64,000 nt of DNA from positions 496,001 through 560,000 of the forward strand of contig CP139909.1 in NCBI GenBank assembly GCA_039829965.1, in the 5' to 3' direction. Position numbers and translations under genes: made by a program. Shown here one piece after another: positions 42,617 to 53,023 of this stretch. This DNA comes from Buchnera aphidicola (Chaetogeoica yunlongensis) (GTDB taxonomy: Bacteria > Pseudomonadota > Gammaproteobacteria > Enterobacterales > Enterobacteriaceae). The notes under the pieces are model-generated. The model ran no database searches. It was not told the origin of the DNA and was given only the letters and a program-made list of their open reading frames with translations. The number at the start of each line of letters is the position of its first letter. Positions within the stretch are counted from its first letter, which is position 1.

Positions 42617-42636
42617 AAATGTTATTTAACATTTTT
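42615..42636 (+). terminator. Intrinsic-terminator-like hairpin after mutY-yggX
   Basis: The arms AAAAATGTT and AACATTTTT form a 9-bp stem around a 4-nt loop and end in five T residues. It starts within the yggX stop codon and lies 35 nt before murI. The stem has only one G-C pair per arm, so efficiency is doubtful, but the A-stem-T layout is typical. Confidence 0.45.
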
Positions 42637-42670
42637 ATATAACACATTTCTTAGAAACACATAAATTTAA

Positions 42671-43531
42671 ATGCAAAATACACTATTATATAAATTCAAT
42701 GACATGTTTAAAAAAAATATTCATTTAAAACACAAAACACAAAAGAAAAGCTATATCGTTATATTTGATTCAGGATTTGGAGGATTGTCTATCTATAAAA
42801 CTATAAAAAAAAAATATCCATATATCAATTATATTTACATTTTCGATAACAAAAATTTTCCATATGGCGAAAAACAAGATCAGTTTATTCTTGCACAAAT
42901 TCTAAAAATAATCACAGCTATTAAAAAAAAAATTAAAATAAAAATGGTAATACTAGCATGCAATACAGTCACAATAACTAGTTTAATTACTCTAAAAAAC
43001 TACTTTAGATTCCCAATCATTGGAATAAGTCCAGATTTCATAAAAGCTATAAATACTACTAAAAATAAAGTTATTGGATTATTAGGCACAAAGATAACTA
43101 TTAATCACTACCATGTTAAATATTTTATAAAACTACTTTCTCCTAAATATACAATAAAACCATTTTACAATAATAAATTAGTAAAAATTGCAGAAAATAA
43201 ACTAATTACAAAATCTCTCTCTATAAAAAAACTTAAAACAATTCTTCAACCATTACTACTTCTACCAAATATACCTGATACTATAATATTAGGATGTACG
43301 CACTTTTCTTTTCTAAAAAAAGAAATAAAAAAAATATTTTTTAATAAAATTAATATAATTGATTCTAATATATCTATTCCAAAACATATTTCAAAAACAT
43401 TAATGAATAATTCTAATAATTTTTATAATCGTAACATAGCTATGTTTTCGCAACAAATAATAAATTCTCATACTATTCTAACACTATTAAAAAAGTATGA
43501 TTTTAAAAAATTTCAAAAATTAATTTTATAA
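42671..43531 (+). CDS. murI: Glutamate racemase
   Basis: MurI makes D-glutamate for peptidoglycan. It has 286 residues (E. coli 285). [16 protein letters not shown] contains the catalytic-site Asp-Ser, followed by FPYGEK. The two catalytic cysteines are in [10 protein letters not shown] and [10 protein letters not shown]. An ATG 11 codons downstream is an alternative start. Retention fits the presence of amiB and other envelope functions. Confidence 0.96.
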   Translation: MQNTLLYKFNDMFKKNIHLKHKTQKKSYIVIFDSGFGGLSIYKTIKKKYPYINYIYIFDNKNFPYGEKQDQFILAQILKIITAIKKKIKIKMVILACNTVTITSLITLKNYFRFPIIGISPDFIKAINTTKNKVIGLLGTKITINHYHVKYFIKLLSPKYTIKPFYNNKLVKIAENKLITKSLSIKKLKTILQPLLLLPNIPDTIILGCTHFSFLKKEIKKIFFNKINIIDSNISIPKHISKTLMNNSNNFYNRNIAMFSQQIINSHTILTLLKKYDFKKFQKLIL

Positions 43532-43588
43532 AAATTTTTGAATAATTTAAAAATACAAGATTTTATATTAAATAAAACTATAAATTAA

Positions 43589-45031
43589 TTATTTAAATAC
43601 GCTATTCAAAAATTTTTTATTAATATCTTTAACATATTTCAGCAAATATTTAAGTAAATTTACGTTATAAGAATTATTTTTATACTTTTCTAATAAATCT
43701 AAAATTAAATTTATATAACATTTAATTTTAGCACTATTCATTATTTCTAAATAATGACGAATCCAATTTTTTTTTTCAGAGTAAGACAATAAATACGGAT
43801 AATTTCTTGCTAAACAAAATTTAAATAATTCATCAATCCTACTATCATATCTACGACAATTTAAATTCTGTTGAGTAGGAAAATTTACATGAATTCTCTT
43901 GATTAATTCATTATCAAAGTTGCTAAAAAAAGAACTATATATTTTTGAATCTATATGTTTATTAACAGATTTATTTATAAAAACTTTTGCACTTAAAAAT
44001 TTCTTTAATACATGTTTAATGAAAATATTTTTATTCAATAAATACAAATTACTATAACATAAATTACAATTTATATTTAAACGTATTCTATCTATTGTTC
44101 GAAGAACATTCATAGGAACCAATATAGGACAACGATTAATATATATAAATCTAACACCAATAGAAAAAAGTGTTCTATAATCACAATTTAATAATAAATT
44201 TTTTTTAAAAAACATTAATAGATTTTTAATATCTTGCAACAAATCTATACTAACTAATATATTGGAATTTAAAGGATGTAAAAAAATAGGAACTATACAA
44301 CTAACATAATTTCTATTCATTCCAAAAAACCTAGAAATATATATTATAGGTTTAAATTTTTTAAAATTAATTAAAGTTAACAATGAATGTTTAGTTCTAT
44401 ATTTAAAAAAAAAATCAAATAACATTGACTTTTTATTCTTTAATAATTTTGCTATTTGAAAAGTTGCATATACATCACTAGATGCATCATGATTTTTATT
44501 ATGAATAATATTATTAGAAAAAGATATATCAGATAATTTTAAACTTAATACATTATTTTTATTAATAGGCCAATTAATTCCTTCAGGCCGTAATACATAA
44601 CATGCACGCAATAAATCTAAAATATCCCATCTAGAATTACCATTTTTCCAACTCCATTCATAAGAATTTAAAAAATTTCGATAAAAAATATTTCTAGTAA
44701 ATTCATCATCAAAATAAATATTATTATATCCAATAATACAGGTATTTTTTTTTATAAATTCTCTATAAATTTTTCTTGCAAACTCAAATTCATTTAATCC
44801 ATATAATTTAGTGTACTGAGGAGAGATTCCAGTAACTAAAATAGATTCAGGGTCTGGTAAATAATCAAAAGGAATGGAACAAAAAAAACTCTTAATAGAA
44901 TCAATAATATTAAAATTTTTATCAACTCTAAGATATGAAAATTGAGAAGGTTTATCTAATGCAGGATTTTTTCCAAATGTTTCGTAATCATAAAATAAAA
45001 AAGTTAATGAAAATTCTTTTTTAATCTTCAT
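43589..45031 (-). CDS. sbcB: Exodeoxyribonuclease I
   Basis: SbcB is a 3'-5' single-strand DNA exonuclease. It has 480 residues (E. coli 475). DEDD motif I is Asp15/Glu17 in FLFYDYETFGKNPALDKPSQ. It is followed by TGISPQYTKLYGLNEFEF and YNNIYFDDEFTRNIFYRN, and motif III lies in NHDASSDVYATFQIAK. The C-terminal half is AT-driven and diverged but open. Confidence 0.96.
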   Translation of the reverse strand: MKIKKEFSLTFLFYDYETFGKNPALDKPSQFSYLRVDKNFNIIDSIKSFFCSIPFDYLPDPESILVTGISPQYTKLYGLNEFEFARKIYREFIKKNTCIIGYNNIYFDDEFTRNIFYRNFLNSYEWSWKNGNSRWDILDLLRACYVLRPEGINWPINKNNVLSLKLSDISFSNNIIHNKNHDASSDVYATFQIAKLLKNKKSMLFDFFFKYRTKHSLLTLINFKKFKPIIYISRFFGMNRNYVSCIVPIFLHPLNSNILVSIDLLQDIKNLLMFFKKNLLLNCDYRTLFSIGVRFIYINRCPILVPMNVLRTIDRIRLNINCNLCYSNLYLLNKNIFIKHVLKKFLSAKVFINKSVNKHIDSKIYSSFFSNFDNELIKRIHVNFPTQQNLNCRRYDSRIDELFKFCLARNYPYLLSYSEKKNWIRHYLEIMNSAKIKCYINLILDLLEKYKNNSYNVNLLKYLLKYVKDINKKFLNSVFK

Positions 45032-45106
45032 GTTATAACACTTTTAAAATAAAATAAATATAAATTATAAACTTTTTTATTGTACAAAAATTTTTTAAAT
45101 TTATCA

Positions 45107-45179
45107 CTCCCCTGACTGGATTCGAACCAGTGACATACGGATTAACAGTCCGCCGTTCTACCAACTGAACTACAGAGGA
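45107..45179 (-). tRNA. tRNA-Asn (anticodon GTT)
   Basis: Read on the minus strand, acceptor TCCTCTG pairs with CAGGGGA. The anticodon loop CTGTTAA has GTT (complement of 45144-45146), and the T arm is CTGGTTCGAATCCAG. The sequence is nearly identical to E. coli tRNA-Asn, with G at the discriminator. CCA is not encoded. It is preceded by a consensus promoter. Confidence 0.96.
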
Positions 45180-45187
45180 ATATCTTA

Positions 45188-45216
45188 ACTATATCAAATA
45201 AAATTTTATATGTCAA
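45188..45216 (-). promoter_or_regulatory. Sigma-70 promoter of tRNA-Asn
   Basis: On the minus strand, TTGACA (complement of 45211-45216), a 17-nt spacer and TATAGT (complement of 45188-45193) precede the tRNA by 8 nt. Eleven of twelve consensus bases match and the spacing is ideal. Confidence 0.65.
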
Positions 45217-45344
45217 ATTTCATAAAATTATTTAATTATTCATCTATATTAAAAATATATAACATAAAATATTAAAAAAAAATAAAACTTATGTAGATTA
45301 CATTATAAATTTGATTTATACTACTAACCTAAATAAAAAATTTT

Positions 45345-45417
45345 GGCCCCTTAGCTCAGTGGTAAGAGCAAGCGACTCATAATCGCTTGGTCGCTGGTTC
45401 AAATCCAGCAGGGGCCA
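45345..45417 (+). tRNA. tRNA-Ile2 (CAT anticodon, lysidine-modified), not tRNA-Met
   Basis: Acceptor GGCCCCT pairs with AGGGGCC. The anticodon is CAT at 45378-45380, and the T arm CTGGTTCAAATCCAG is regular. The body matches E. coli ileX almost base for base, including GGCCCCTTAGCTCAGTGG and GCGACTCATAATCGC, and differs from E. coli elongator or initiator tRNA-Met. It should therefore read AUA after TilS converts C34 to lysidine. CCA is not encoded. A TATACT at 45317-45322 may be its -10, with a poor -35. Confidence 0.93.
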
Positions 45418-45872
45418 AAAAATTGTTATGTTTAATAAAAATTTATTTTTATTAATTAACGGATAATATATAATTAATATTATTAAAAAATATTTATACT
45501 ATATATAAATATTTATTGAAAATGCAATAAAAAATTAATATCCATAAATATGGAATTAAATTTACACATATTGTATTATTAAAATAATAACTTAATATTT
45601 ATAAAATAAATTTATAAATATTTAAAATTATAAAAATTAGATTTATAGATTATAAAAAAATAATTAGAAACAAAATAAGATTCACAATCTTAAATTAAAA
45701 TAATTGTATAAATGACATATATTAAAAGTGCTAATCAAAAATATAATAAACAGTTTTAAAATTTTTAATATACAAACTCTGTATTGATATAAATATAACT
45801 AAAAAAACTTATAAAAATATTATTTATTGACTTAATTCAATTTAACACCAAAATTAATCACTCTTTAATGTT
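45418..45872. other. Non-coding stretch between tRNA-Ile2 and dut
   Basis: About 455 nt of AT-rich sequence between convergent features. No ORF, repeat or RNA gene is recognisable. Confidence 0.5.
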
Positions 45873-46331
45873 TTATTCAATACCAGAATGACCAAAACCT
45901 TTATCCGATCTTTCACTTTTTATCATAAACTGACTTACTACTGTAAACTTAGGACGAAAAACAGGAATAAAAACCATCTGTGCAATTCTCATACCCATGT
46001 TAATATAAAAAATATTATTACTCCTATTCCATAAAGATACCATAATTTCTCCTTGATAATCAGAATCGATCAAACCTACTAAATTACCTAAAATTATACC
46101 TTTTTTATGCCCTAATCCAGATCTAGGTAAAATTACTGCAGCAATAGAAGGATTATTAATATGAATAGCTATTCCAGTAGATATTAATACAGTTTTATTC
46201 GGAGATAAACCTATAATACTATTCGTACATGCACGCAAATCTAAACCAGCAGATTCAGTAGTAGCATAATTCGGAAAAGAATATTTAGAACCTATACGAT
46301 TATCTAAAATCTTTATTTTTATATTTTTCAT
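45873..46331 (-). CDS. dut: dUTP diphosphatase
   Basis: Dut hydrolyses dUTP to dUMP, keeping uracil out of DNA and feeding dTMP synthesis. It has 152 residues (E. coli 151). The dUTPase motifs are visible in order: [46 protein letters not shown] and the C-terminal [10 protein letters not shown] arm. It is transcribed towards sbcB. Confidence 0.97.
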   Translation of the reverse strand: MKNIKIKILDNRIGSKYSFPNYATTESAGLDLRACTNSIIGLSPNKTVLISTGIAIHINNPSIAAVILPRSGLGHKKGIILGNLVGLIDSDYQGEIMVSLWNRSNNIFYINMGMRIAQMVFIPVFRPKFTVVSQFMIKSERSDKGFGHSGIE

Positions 46332-46463
46332 TTTTTATTGAGTTAACTATTAACAAATTTTAAAACACTTATAACACTCATAAACTATATTAATATTAAA
46401 AAAAATCTTTATTTTTTATAATTTAATAAAAATTAACAAACCAAAAACTTTAACATTTTTACT

Positions 46464-46919
46464 TTATTTTTGAGGTAATATATCCACTTCTACATCTACA
46501 AAAACATCACTATGCGGTTTAAACAAAATTATATGTCGTCCAATATTTCTTAATACACCATTTTTAAAATAAATATCTCTCTTATTAATATCCATGTTAC
46601 TAAGTTCAGACAATTTTTTTGAAATATCTAAAGCACTAACAGAACCAAATAATTTTCCTTCCAAACTAGATTTAGCAAAAATAGTTATCAATTTAATTTC
46701 TTTAATCTTTTTACATAAAAATTTAGCTTCAATAATTTTATTCAATAAGTCTTGTTTTAATTCTTTTTTCTTCTCTTCTGCTAATTTAATATTATCTTTT
46801 GTTGCAAGTATTGCTTTACCATAAGGTATTAAAAAATTTCTAGCATATCCAGGTTTAACATAAATAATATCACCTATTTTACCTAAATTTTCTAATTTTT
46901 TTAGCAGGATTATTTGCAT
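46464..46919 (-). CDS. rplI: Large-subunit ribosomal protein L9
   Basis: L9 is a two-domain 50S protein joined by a long helix. It has 151 residues (E. coli 149). The N-terminal domain MQIILLKKLENLGKIGDIIYV with VKPGYARNFLIPYGKA is intact. The connecting helix is lysine-rich, and the C-terminal domain contains KLFGSVSALDISKKL. It is last in rpsF-rpsR-rplI. Confidence 0.97.
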   Translation of the reverse strand: MQIILLKKLENLGKIGDIIYVKPGYARNFLIPYGKAILATKDNIKLAEEKKKELKQDLLNKIIEAKFLCKKIKEIKLITIFAKSSLEGKLFGSVSALDISKKLSELSNMDINKRDIYFKNGVLRNIGRHIILFKPHSDVFVDVEVDILPQK

Positions 46920-46951
46920 AAACTAAATATCTCTATATTTGTTTAAATATA

Positions 46952-47179
46952 TCACTTATGATGATCAGTATACGGTAATAAAGAAAGATAACGAGCACAT
47001 TTAATAGCACGAGCTAACTGACGTTGATATCTTGCACTTGTTCCAGTGATTCTACTAGGAACAATTTTACCACTTTCTGTAATATAATTCTTTAACATAA
47101 ATATATCCTTATAATCTATTTCTTTTACCTTATCCACAGTAAATCTACAAAACTTACGACGTCTAAAATAACGCACCAT
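46952..47179 (-). CDS. rpsR: Small-subunit ribosomal protein S18
   Basis: S18 binds with S6 on the 30S platform. It has 75 residues, exactly as in E. coli. The sequence is strongly conserved: [13 protein letters not shown] at the start, [20 protein letters not shown], and [18 protein letters not shown] at the end (here [16 protein letters not shown]). It lies 113 nt after rpsF; the priB gene found there in E. coli is missing. Confidence 0.98.
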   Translation of the reverse strand: MVRYFRRRKFCRFTVDKVKEIDYKDIFMLKNYITESGKIVPSRITGTSARYQRQLARAIKCARYLSLLPYTDHHK

Positions 47180-47292
47180 AAATTTAAATCCTATTTAAAA
47201 ATACTATTTTAATACTAATATATAAAAAATTATAAAAAATGATTAAAAAATCTACCTAATATAATTCGTTTTATAAATACATTTACATTTAA

Positions 47293-47634
47293 CTATCTTT
47301 TTTCTAGTTTATCTTCTTTAGCTTTAATTATAGGAGACGGTTCTTTTACTAAAGATTTTACATTAATAATAATATTCCTAATAATAAAATCACTATATCT
47401 AAAAGTTCTAGATAACTCTTGAATACATACTGTAGTAACCTCTACATTCATCAAAAAATAATGAGCTTTATTTAATTTCTTTATAGAATATGATAATTGA
47501 CGCCTTCCCCAATCCTCTAATCTATGTACCTTTCCTTTATAATCTAAAACTAACTTTTTAAACTTATCAATAAAACTAGGAAGTTTTTCACTATAATCTG
47601 GATTTATAAGAAGTACTATTTCATAATGACGCAC
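47293..47634 (-). CDS. rpsF: Small-subunit ribosomal protein S6
   Basis: S6 pairs with S18 on the 30S platform. It has 113 residues, against 131 in E. coli. The core MRHYEIVLLINPDYSEKLP and VHRLEDWGRRQLSYSIKKLN with AHYFLMNVEV is intact. The C-terminus stops before the acidic tail that receives glutamates from RimK in E. coli, so that modification site is absent. It is first in the rpsF-rpsR-rplI operon. Confidence 0.97.
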   Translation of the reverse strand: MRHYEIVLLINPDYSEKLPSFIDKFKKLVLDYKGKVHRLEDWGRRQLSYSIKKLNKAHYFLMNVEVTTVCIQELSRTFRYSDFIIRNIIINVKSLVKEPSPIIKAKEDKLEKR

Positions 47635-48232
47635 TAAATTTTATTCCTTATCAATAAAAATTAAAAAAATATAATAATAAAAATAAAAAAATCTCACAAT
47701 TCTAATATACATTAATAAAAACTTAAATTCAAGATAAGATTATATTCTAAAAATACATCTAACTTCTATAAAAATATCTCTTATATAATAAAAATTAAGA
47801 ATATTTTTTTATTTTTATACACTTATAAAAAATTAATATTATATTTCTCATAACAATTCAAAAAATAACCACTATTATATGCAATAAACACATAAACAAA
47901 TAAATATACTATAATTTTATAATCATTAGTAATTTAAAATTAAACAAAACACGTTTTTTATGTACAAAAAATGTATTTTAAAACGACTAAAATTTTTATT
48001 AAAATAAAATATAAATTTTATTTCATACATATATTAAATATATATACAATATATAAATTTAACATTTATTTTATAAATTAAAACCAAATTTATACAATCA
48101 TTATAAATATTTCTTATAATTTAAATTTAAAATTAATTTTATTTAAAGAAAAATTATTTATTAAATTTTAAAATTTACCTGTATATCTCAATTAAAACAA
48201 TTTTTTAAAATATAGCTTGTCAAATCATTATA
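47635..48232. other. Non-coding stretch between rpsF and purA
   Basis: About 600 nt of AT-rich DNA between two minus-strand genes. It should hold the rpsF promoter and the purA transcript end. I recognise no ORF, RNA or repeat. Confidence 0.5.
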
Positions 48233-49540
<1,308 letters not shown>

Positions 49541-49598
49541 TTACCCAAATAATTATTGATTTTAACTTAATGTATTTTACATTCTAATTTTATTATAC

Positions 49599-50585
49599 CT
49601 ATTTCATATAACGAAAAAATTTATTATTATTCACATCTATGAACATAAAACTATTATGTTTAAAAATTTTTTCATATGCATTCAGACTAAAAATAAAATT
49701 ATAAAATTCAGGATCTACATTAAAAATATTTAAAAATAATTTAACTACCGTAGCTTCTCCTTCACCTTTAATAATAGATGCTGCACGAATTGCTTCTGAA
49801 ATTTGTTTAGAAACTAAAAAATCTGATTCTAACTTAAGCTGATCAGCTCTATTTTGCCCCTGTAATCTATACATTTTTGCCTGTGTTTCTTGTTCTATCT
49901 TCATTTTATTATATATAGTATTAAACATCTCGTTAGAAAATTTAATCTTTACAATATTAAAATCAACGATTTTAATACCACATTCAGAAATCCTATTTAG
50001 CTGTAAGAATTTACTCTCTTTTATTTTATTAAAATCTATATGCATTAATGAATCTATAATAGTATTATTACATACAGATAAATTTCCATGGTTATTACTA
50101 TAAAAACAATTAAATGTTTGCTTCGAATTACCAGACAAAATATTATTAGAATTTAAAAAAGTATCATTTAAATTTAACTGTTTAATCCTAATACTTAAAT
50201 AATCATTAAATATTTCTTGTAAAATATTTTTAACACAAAACAAATTATTTTTAGACTTAGTTAAATAAAAACGACTAAAATCATTAATCTTCCATTTTAT
50301 AAAAAAATCCACCATTACACACTGATTATTTTTCGTAAAAAAACTATTTTCAGTATCTTCTATAGTTTGAATCTTTGAACTAAACATCTCTATTTTTTCA
50401 AAAAATGGAATCTTAAAATGCAATCCAGGTTTATATACTAATAAATCATTGTGGTTAGTAACATTAGCACGAACTGCTTGACCTAATCTTAATAAAATAC
50501 CTCGTTGTCCTTCATAAATAATATAAAAACACGAATAGAAAAAAAATATTAATATAATTAAAATTATTGATACAGTTTTATTCAT
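49599..50585 (-). CDS. hflC: HflC, membrane regulator of FtsH protease
   Basis: HflC forms, with HflK, the large inner-membrane SPFH complex that surrounds and modulates FtsH. It has 328 residues (E. coli 334). One membrane span lies at residues 5-22, followed by the SPFH domain (YEGQRGILLRLGQ; GLHFKIPFFEKIEMFSSKIQ) and a helical segment (ETQAKMYRLQGQNRADQLKL). Its ATG overlaps the hflK stop by 4 nt. Confidence 0.95.
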   Translation of the reverse strand: MNKTVSIILIILIFFFYSCFYIIYEGQRGILLRLGQAVRANVTNHNDLLVYKPGLHFKIPFFEKIEMFSSKIQTIEDTENSFFTKNNQCVMVDFFIKWKINDFSRFYLTKSKNNLFCVKNILQEIFNDYLSIRIKQLNLNDTFLNSNNILSGNSKQTFNCFYSNNHGNLSVCNNTIIDSLMHIDFNKIKESKFLQLNRISECGIKIVDFNIVKIKFSNEMFNTIYNKMKIEQETQAKMYRLQGQNRADQLKLESDFLVSKQISEAIRAASIIKGEGEATVVKLFLNIFNVDPEFYNFIFSLNAYEKIFKHNSFMFIDVNNNKFFRYMK

Positions 50586-51829
50586 TTTCTATTTTGTCCT
50601 ATTCTCAAATCATTTTTTCTAATAGAATTCAATTCACGCTGATTAATAATATTATCTAATATACGGGCAGAAAATTTAGAATCTTTTATGCGATTTTTAA
50701 TTTTTATATCATGCAACAAAACCTTATCTGTTTTAGCATTATAATTTTTATTAACTCTAGAAGGTATTGATATTAAATTATTTTTTTTAATAAATAAATC
50801 GTTTAATGAAAAAGATAAAATTTTATTATTATTACTATCTATAAATAATTTATTAATACGACTTAATATTTTTTCTATATAATTAATATATAAATATCTC
50901 ACAGTAATTTCTTTAGATTGTTTATACAATGGTAAAATTTTAGAAAATCTAATAATCTCACCTTGAGCTTCTAATATTATACGTAATTTATATTCCTGAG
51001 CTTTTGCTAAAATTTTTTGAATTTTTCTATGAGTGTTAAATTGCACATTGTTGACATATGTTTTTGCATTTTTTATACAATTATCTCTATCCTTTTGTGA
51101 ACGTATAACATCTTCAAAAGATGATTGAATTTCTTCAGGAAGATCACATTTTAGAAAATCAACAGATAAAATAACTATTCCCATATCATATCTCATAATT
51201 TCTTTTTTAATTTTATTCTGAACAAAATGACAAAGTAAAGAATCTTTTTCTTTTAAAATATCTTCTATACTAAAATTACTTATTACAGTATTTAAAACAC
51301 TTAAGGCTATTGAGGATACATTGCTATCAGGATTATCTACTGAAAATAAATATTTTCTAGGATCAGAAATACGATATTTAATATTTACTTTTGAATGAAT
51401 AATATTATTATCGGAAGTAAAAAAATTATCAGAAATAACTAATTCTTTAATTGTTTCTGTATCAACAGGAATTACACGATAACCTAAAATAGGTTTCCAA
51501 TTTAATCCAGGGCTAGCTAAATAACTAAATTTTCCAAAACAAGTCACTACTCCACATTCTGATTCTTTAATCATATAGAAACCACTACTAAATAAAAAAA
51601 TCATAGTAGAAACTATAATAATTGTTATAGGATTATTAGCATACTTGAATGATTTAAAACTACTAAAAAATATTTTTTTTTTATTTTTTAAAAAATTTAA
51701 AAATTTTATTATTTCTAAAAAAGAACGTGTCCTCTCTCCATGTTTTTTACTATTATTCTTAACTTTTTTATCATCTTCATCCCAAGGATCTTTCTCATTT
51801 TTATCATCAGATGGCTTATTCCAGGCCAT
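50582..51829 (-). CDS. hflK: HflK, membrane regulator of FtsH protease
   Basis: HflK is the partner of HflC in the FtsH-associated complex. It has 415 residues (E. coli 419). It has a charged N-terminal tail starting MAWNKPSDDKNEKDPWDED, a membrane segment at about residues 72-92 (ITIIIVSTMIFLFSSGFYMI) and an SPFH domain with ECGVVTCFGKFSYLASPGLNW. hfq and hflX, which precede it in E. coli, are missing; only 210 nt separate it from miaA. Confidence 0.95.
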   Translation of the reverse strand: MAWNKPSDDKNEKDPWDEDDKKVKNNSKKHGERTRSFLEIIKFLNFLKNKKKIFFSSFKSFKYANNPITIIIVSTMIFLFSSGFYMIKESECGVVTCFGKFSYLASPGLNWKPILGYRVIPVDTETIKELVISDNFFTSDNNIIHSKVNIKYRISDPRKYLFSVDNPDSNVSSIALSVLNTVISNFSIEDILKEKDSLLCHFVQNKIKKEIMRYDMGIVILSVDFLKCDLPEEIQSSFEDVIRSQKDRDNCIKNAKTYVNNVQFNTHRKIQKILAKAQEYKLRIILEAQGEIIRFSKILPLYKQSKEITVRYLYINYIEKILSRINKLFIDSNNNKILSFSLNDLFIKKNNLISIPSRVNKNYNAKTDKVLLHDIKIKNRIKDSKFSARILDNIINQRELNSIRKNDLRIGQNRK

Positions 51830-52039
51830 ATTTTACTCCATTCTATATTTTATTTTAAATTTATATAATAAAACAATATACTTAATTAAAAAAAATCATA
51901 TTTAATCATATCATATATCAATCATATTAAAACAACTTAAAATATTTTTAAAAACAAAAACAATACAAATTAAAAAATATACATTAAATAATTTTATATA
52001 AATTTAAAAATATATGCTAAAAACTTAAAAAATAATTAT

Positions 52040-53023
52040 CTATCTATTAATATTACATTTATTTCTAAAAATACTCATATTTACGACATCAACTACTTTA
52101 GAAATTAAAACTGGTAACTCTTCATTACTGTATAAAATATTCAAATCACTCCAACTTTTTAACCAAGTCAATTGAGATTTAGCTAATCTTTTTGTAGCTC
52201 TTATAACTTCACATATCATTTCATCATAACTTAAAATATTATCAAAATAGTCCCACATTTGACGATAACCAATACACCTTATAGAAGGTAAATTTTTATT
52301 TAAATTTCTTCGATCAAACAAATTCTTTACTTCATCTTCAAAACCAAAAGATAACATTTTTCTAAATCGAACTTGAATATTATTAAATAAAACAACCTTG
52401 TTTTCTGGTATTAGTGCAAATTTAATAATATTATATGGAAAAAATTTTTTTTTAAATTTAGTTAACTGAGTTAAAGTTTTTCCTGAAATAAAAAATACTT
52501 CTAATGCTCGTAATATTCTTTGAATATCATTAGGATGAATTCTTTTTGAAGAAATAGGATCAATAAATTTTAATTTATTAAATAAAAAACTACTAGACTT
52601 TTTTTTTAATAACATTAATAAATAAGTCCTAATCTTATTATTCGAAGATGGTAAAATAGACAAACCATTCACTAAAACTTTAAAATAAAACATTGTTCCT
52701 CCAACTAACAAAGGAATTCTATTTATTGAATGAATATACTTAATTATTTTAATAACATCACTATAAAATTCACCAACTGAATAAAATTCAGATGGATCTT
52801 TAATATTTACCAAAAAATGAGTGTATTTTAATAATTCAAAATCAGAAGGTTTTGCTGTTCCAATATTCATGTCACGATAAATTAATGCTGAATCTACACT
52901 TATTAATTCTACTGGTAAAATTTCTTTCAAACGCATAGACAACAAACTTTTACCACAACATGTAGGACCCATAAGAAATATAACTAACTTATCTTTCAAT
53001 TCATGTCCATTCATTAAAATCAT
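52040..53023 (-). CDS. miaA: tRNA dimethylallyltransferase
   Basis: MiaA attaches the dimethylallyl group to A37 of tRNAs reading UNN codons. It has 327 residues (E. coli 316). The P-loop is GPTCCGKS at residues 19-26, followed by ELISVDSALIYRDMNIGTAKP, GGTMFYFKVLVNGLS, RIHPNDIQRILRALEVFFI and LPSIRCIGYRQMWDYF. The ATG at 53023 overlaps the end of mutL by 23 nt; the ATG at 53014 is an alternative. Confidence 0.96.
   Translation of the reverse strand: MILMNGHELKDKLVIFLMGPTCCGKSLLSMRLKEILPVELISVDSALIYRDMNIGTAKPSDFELLKYTHFLVNIKDPSEFYSVGEFYSDVIKIIKYIHSINRIPLLVGGTMFYFKVLVNGLSILPSSNNKIRTYLLMLLKKKSSSFLFNKLKFIDPISSKRIHPNDIQRILRALEVFFISGKTLTQLTKFKKKFFPYNIIKFALIPENKVVLFNNIQVRFRKMLSFGFEDEVKNLFDRRNLNKNLPSIRCIGYRQMWDYFDNILSYDEMICEVIRATKRLAKSQLTWLKSWSDLNILYSNEELPVLISKVVDVVNMSIFRNKCNINR

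Noticed and set aside
45345..45417. Reading this tRNA as tRNA-Met because of its CAT anticodon
   Set aside because: The body matches E. coli ileX nearly base for base and not tRNA-Met.
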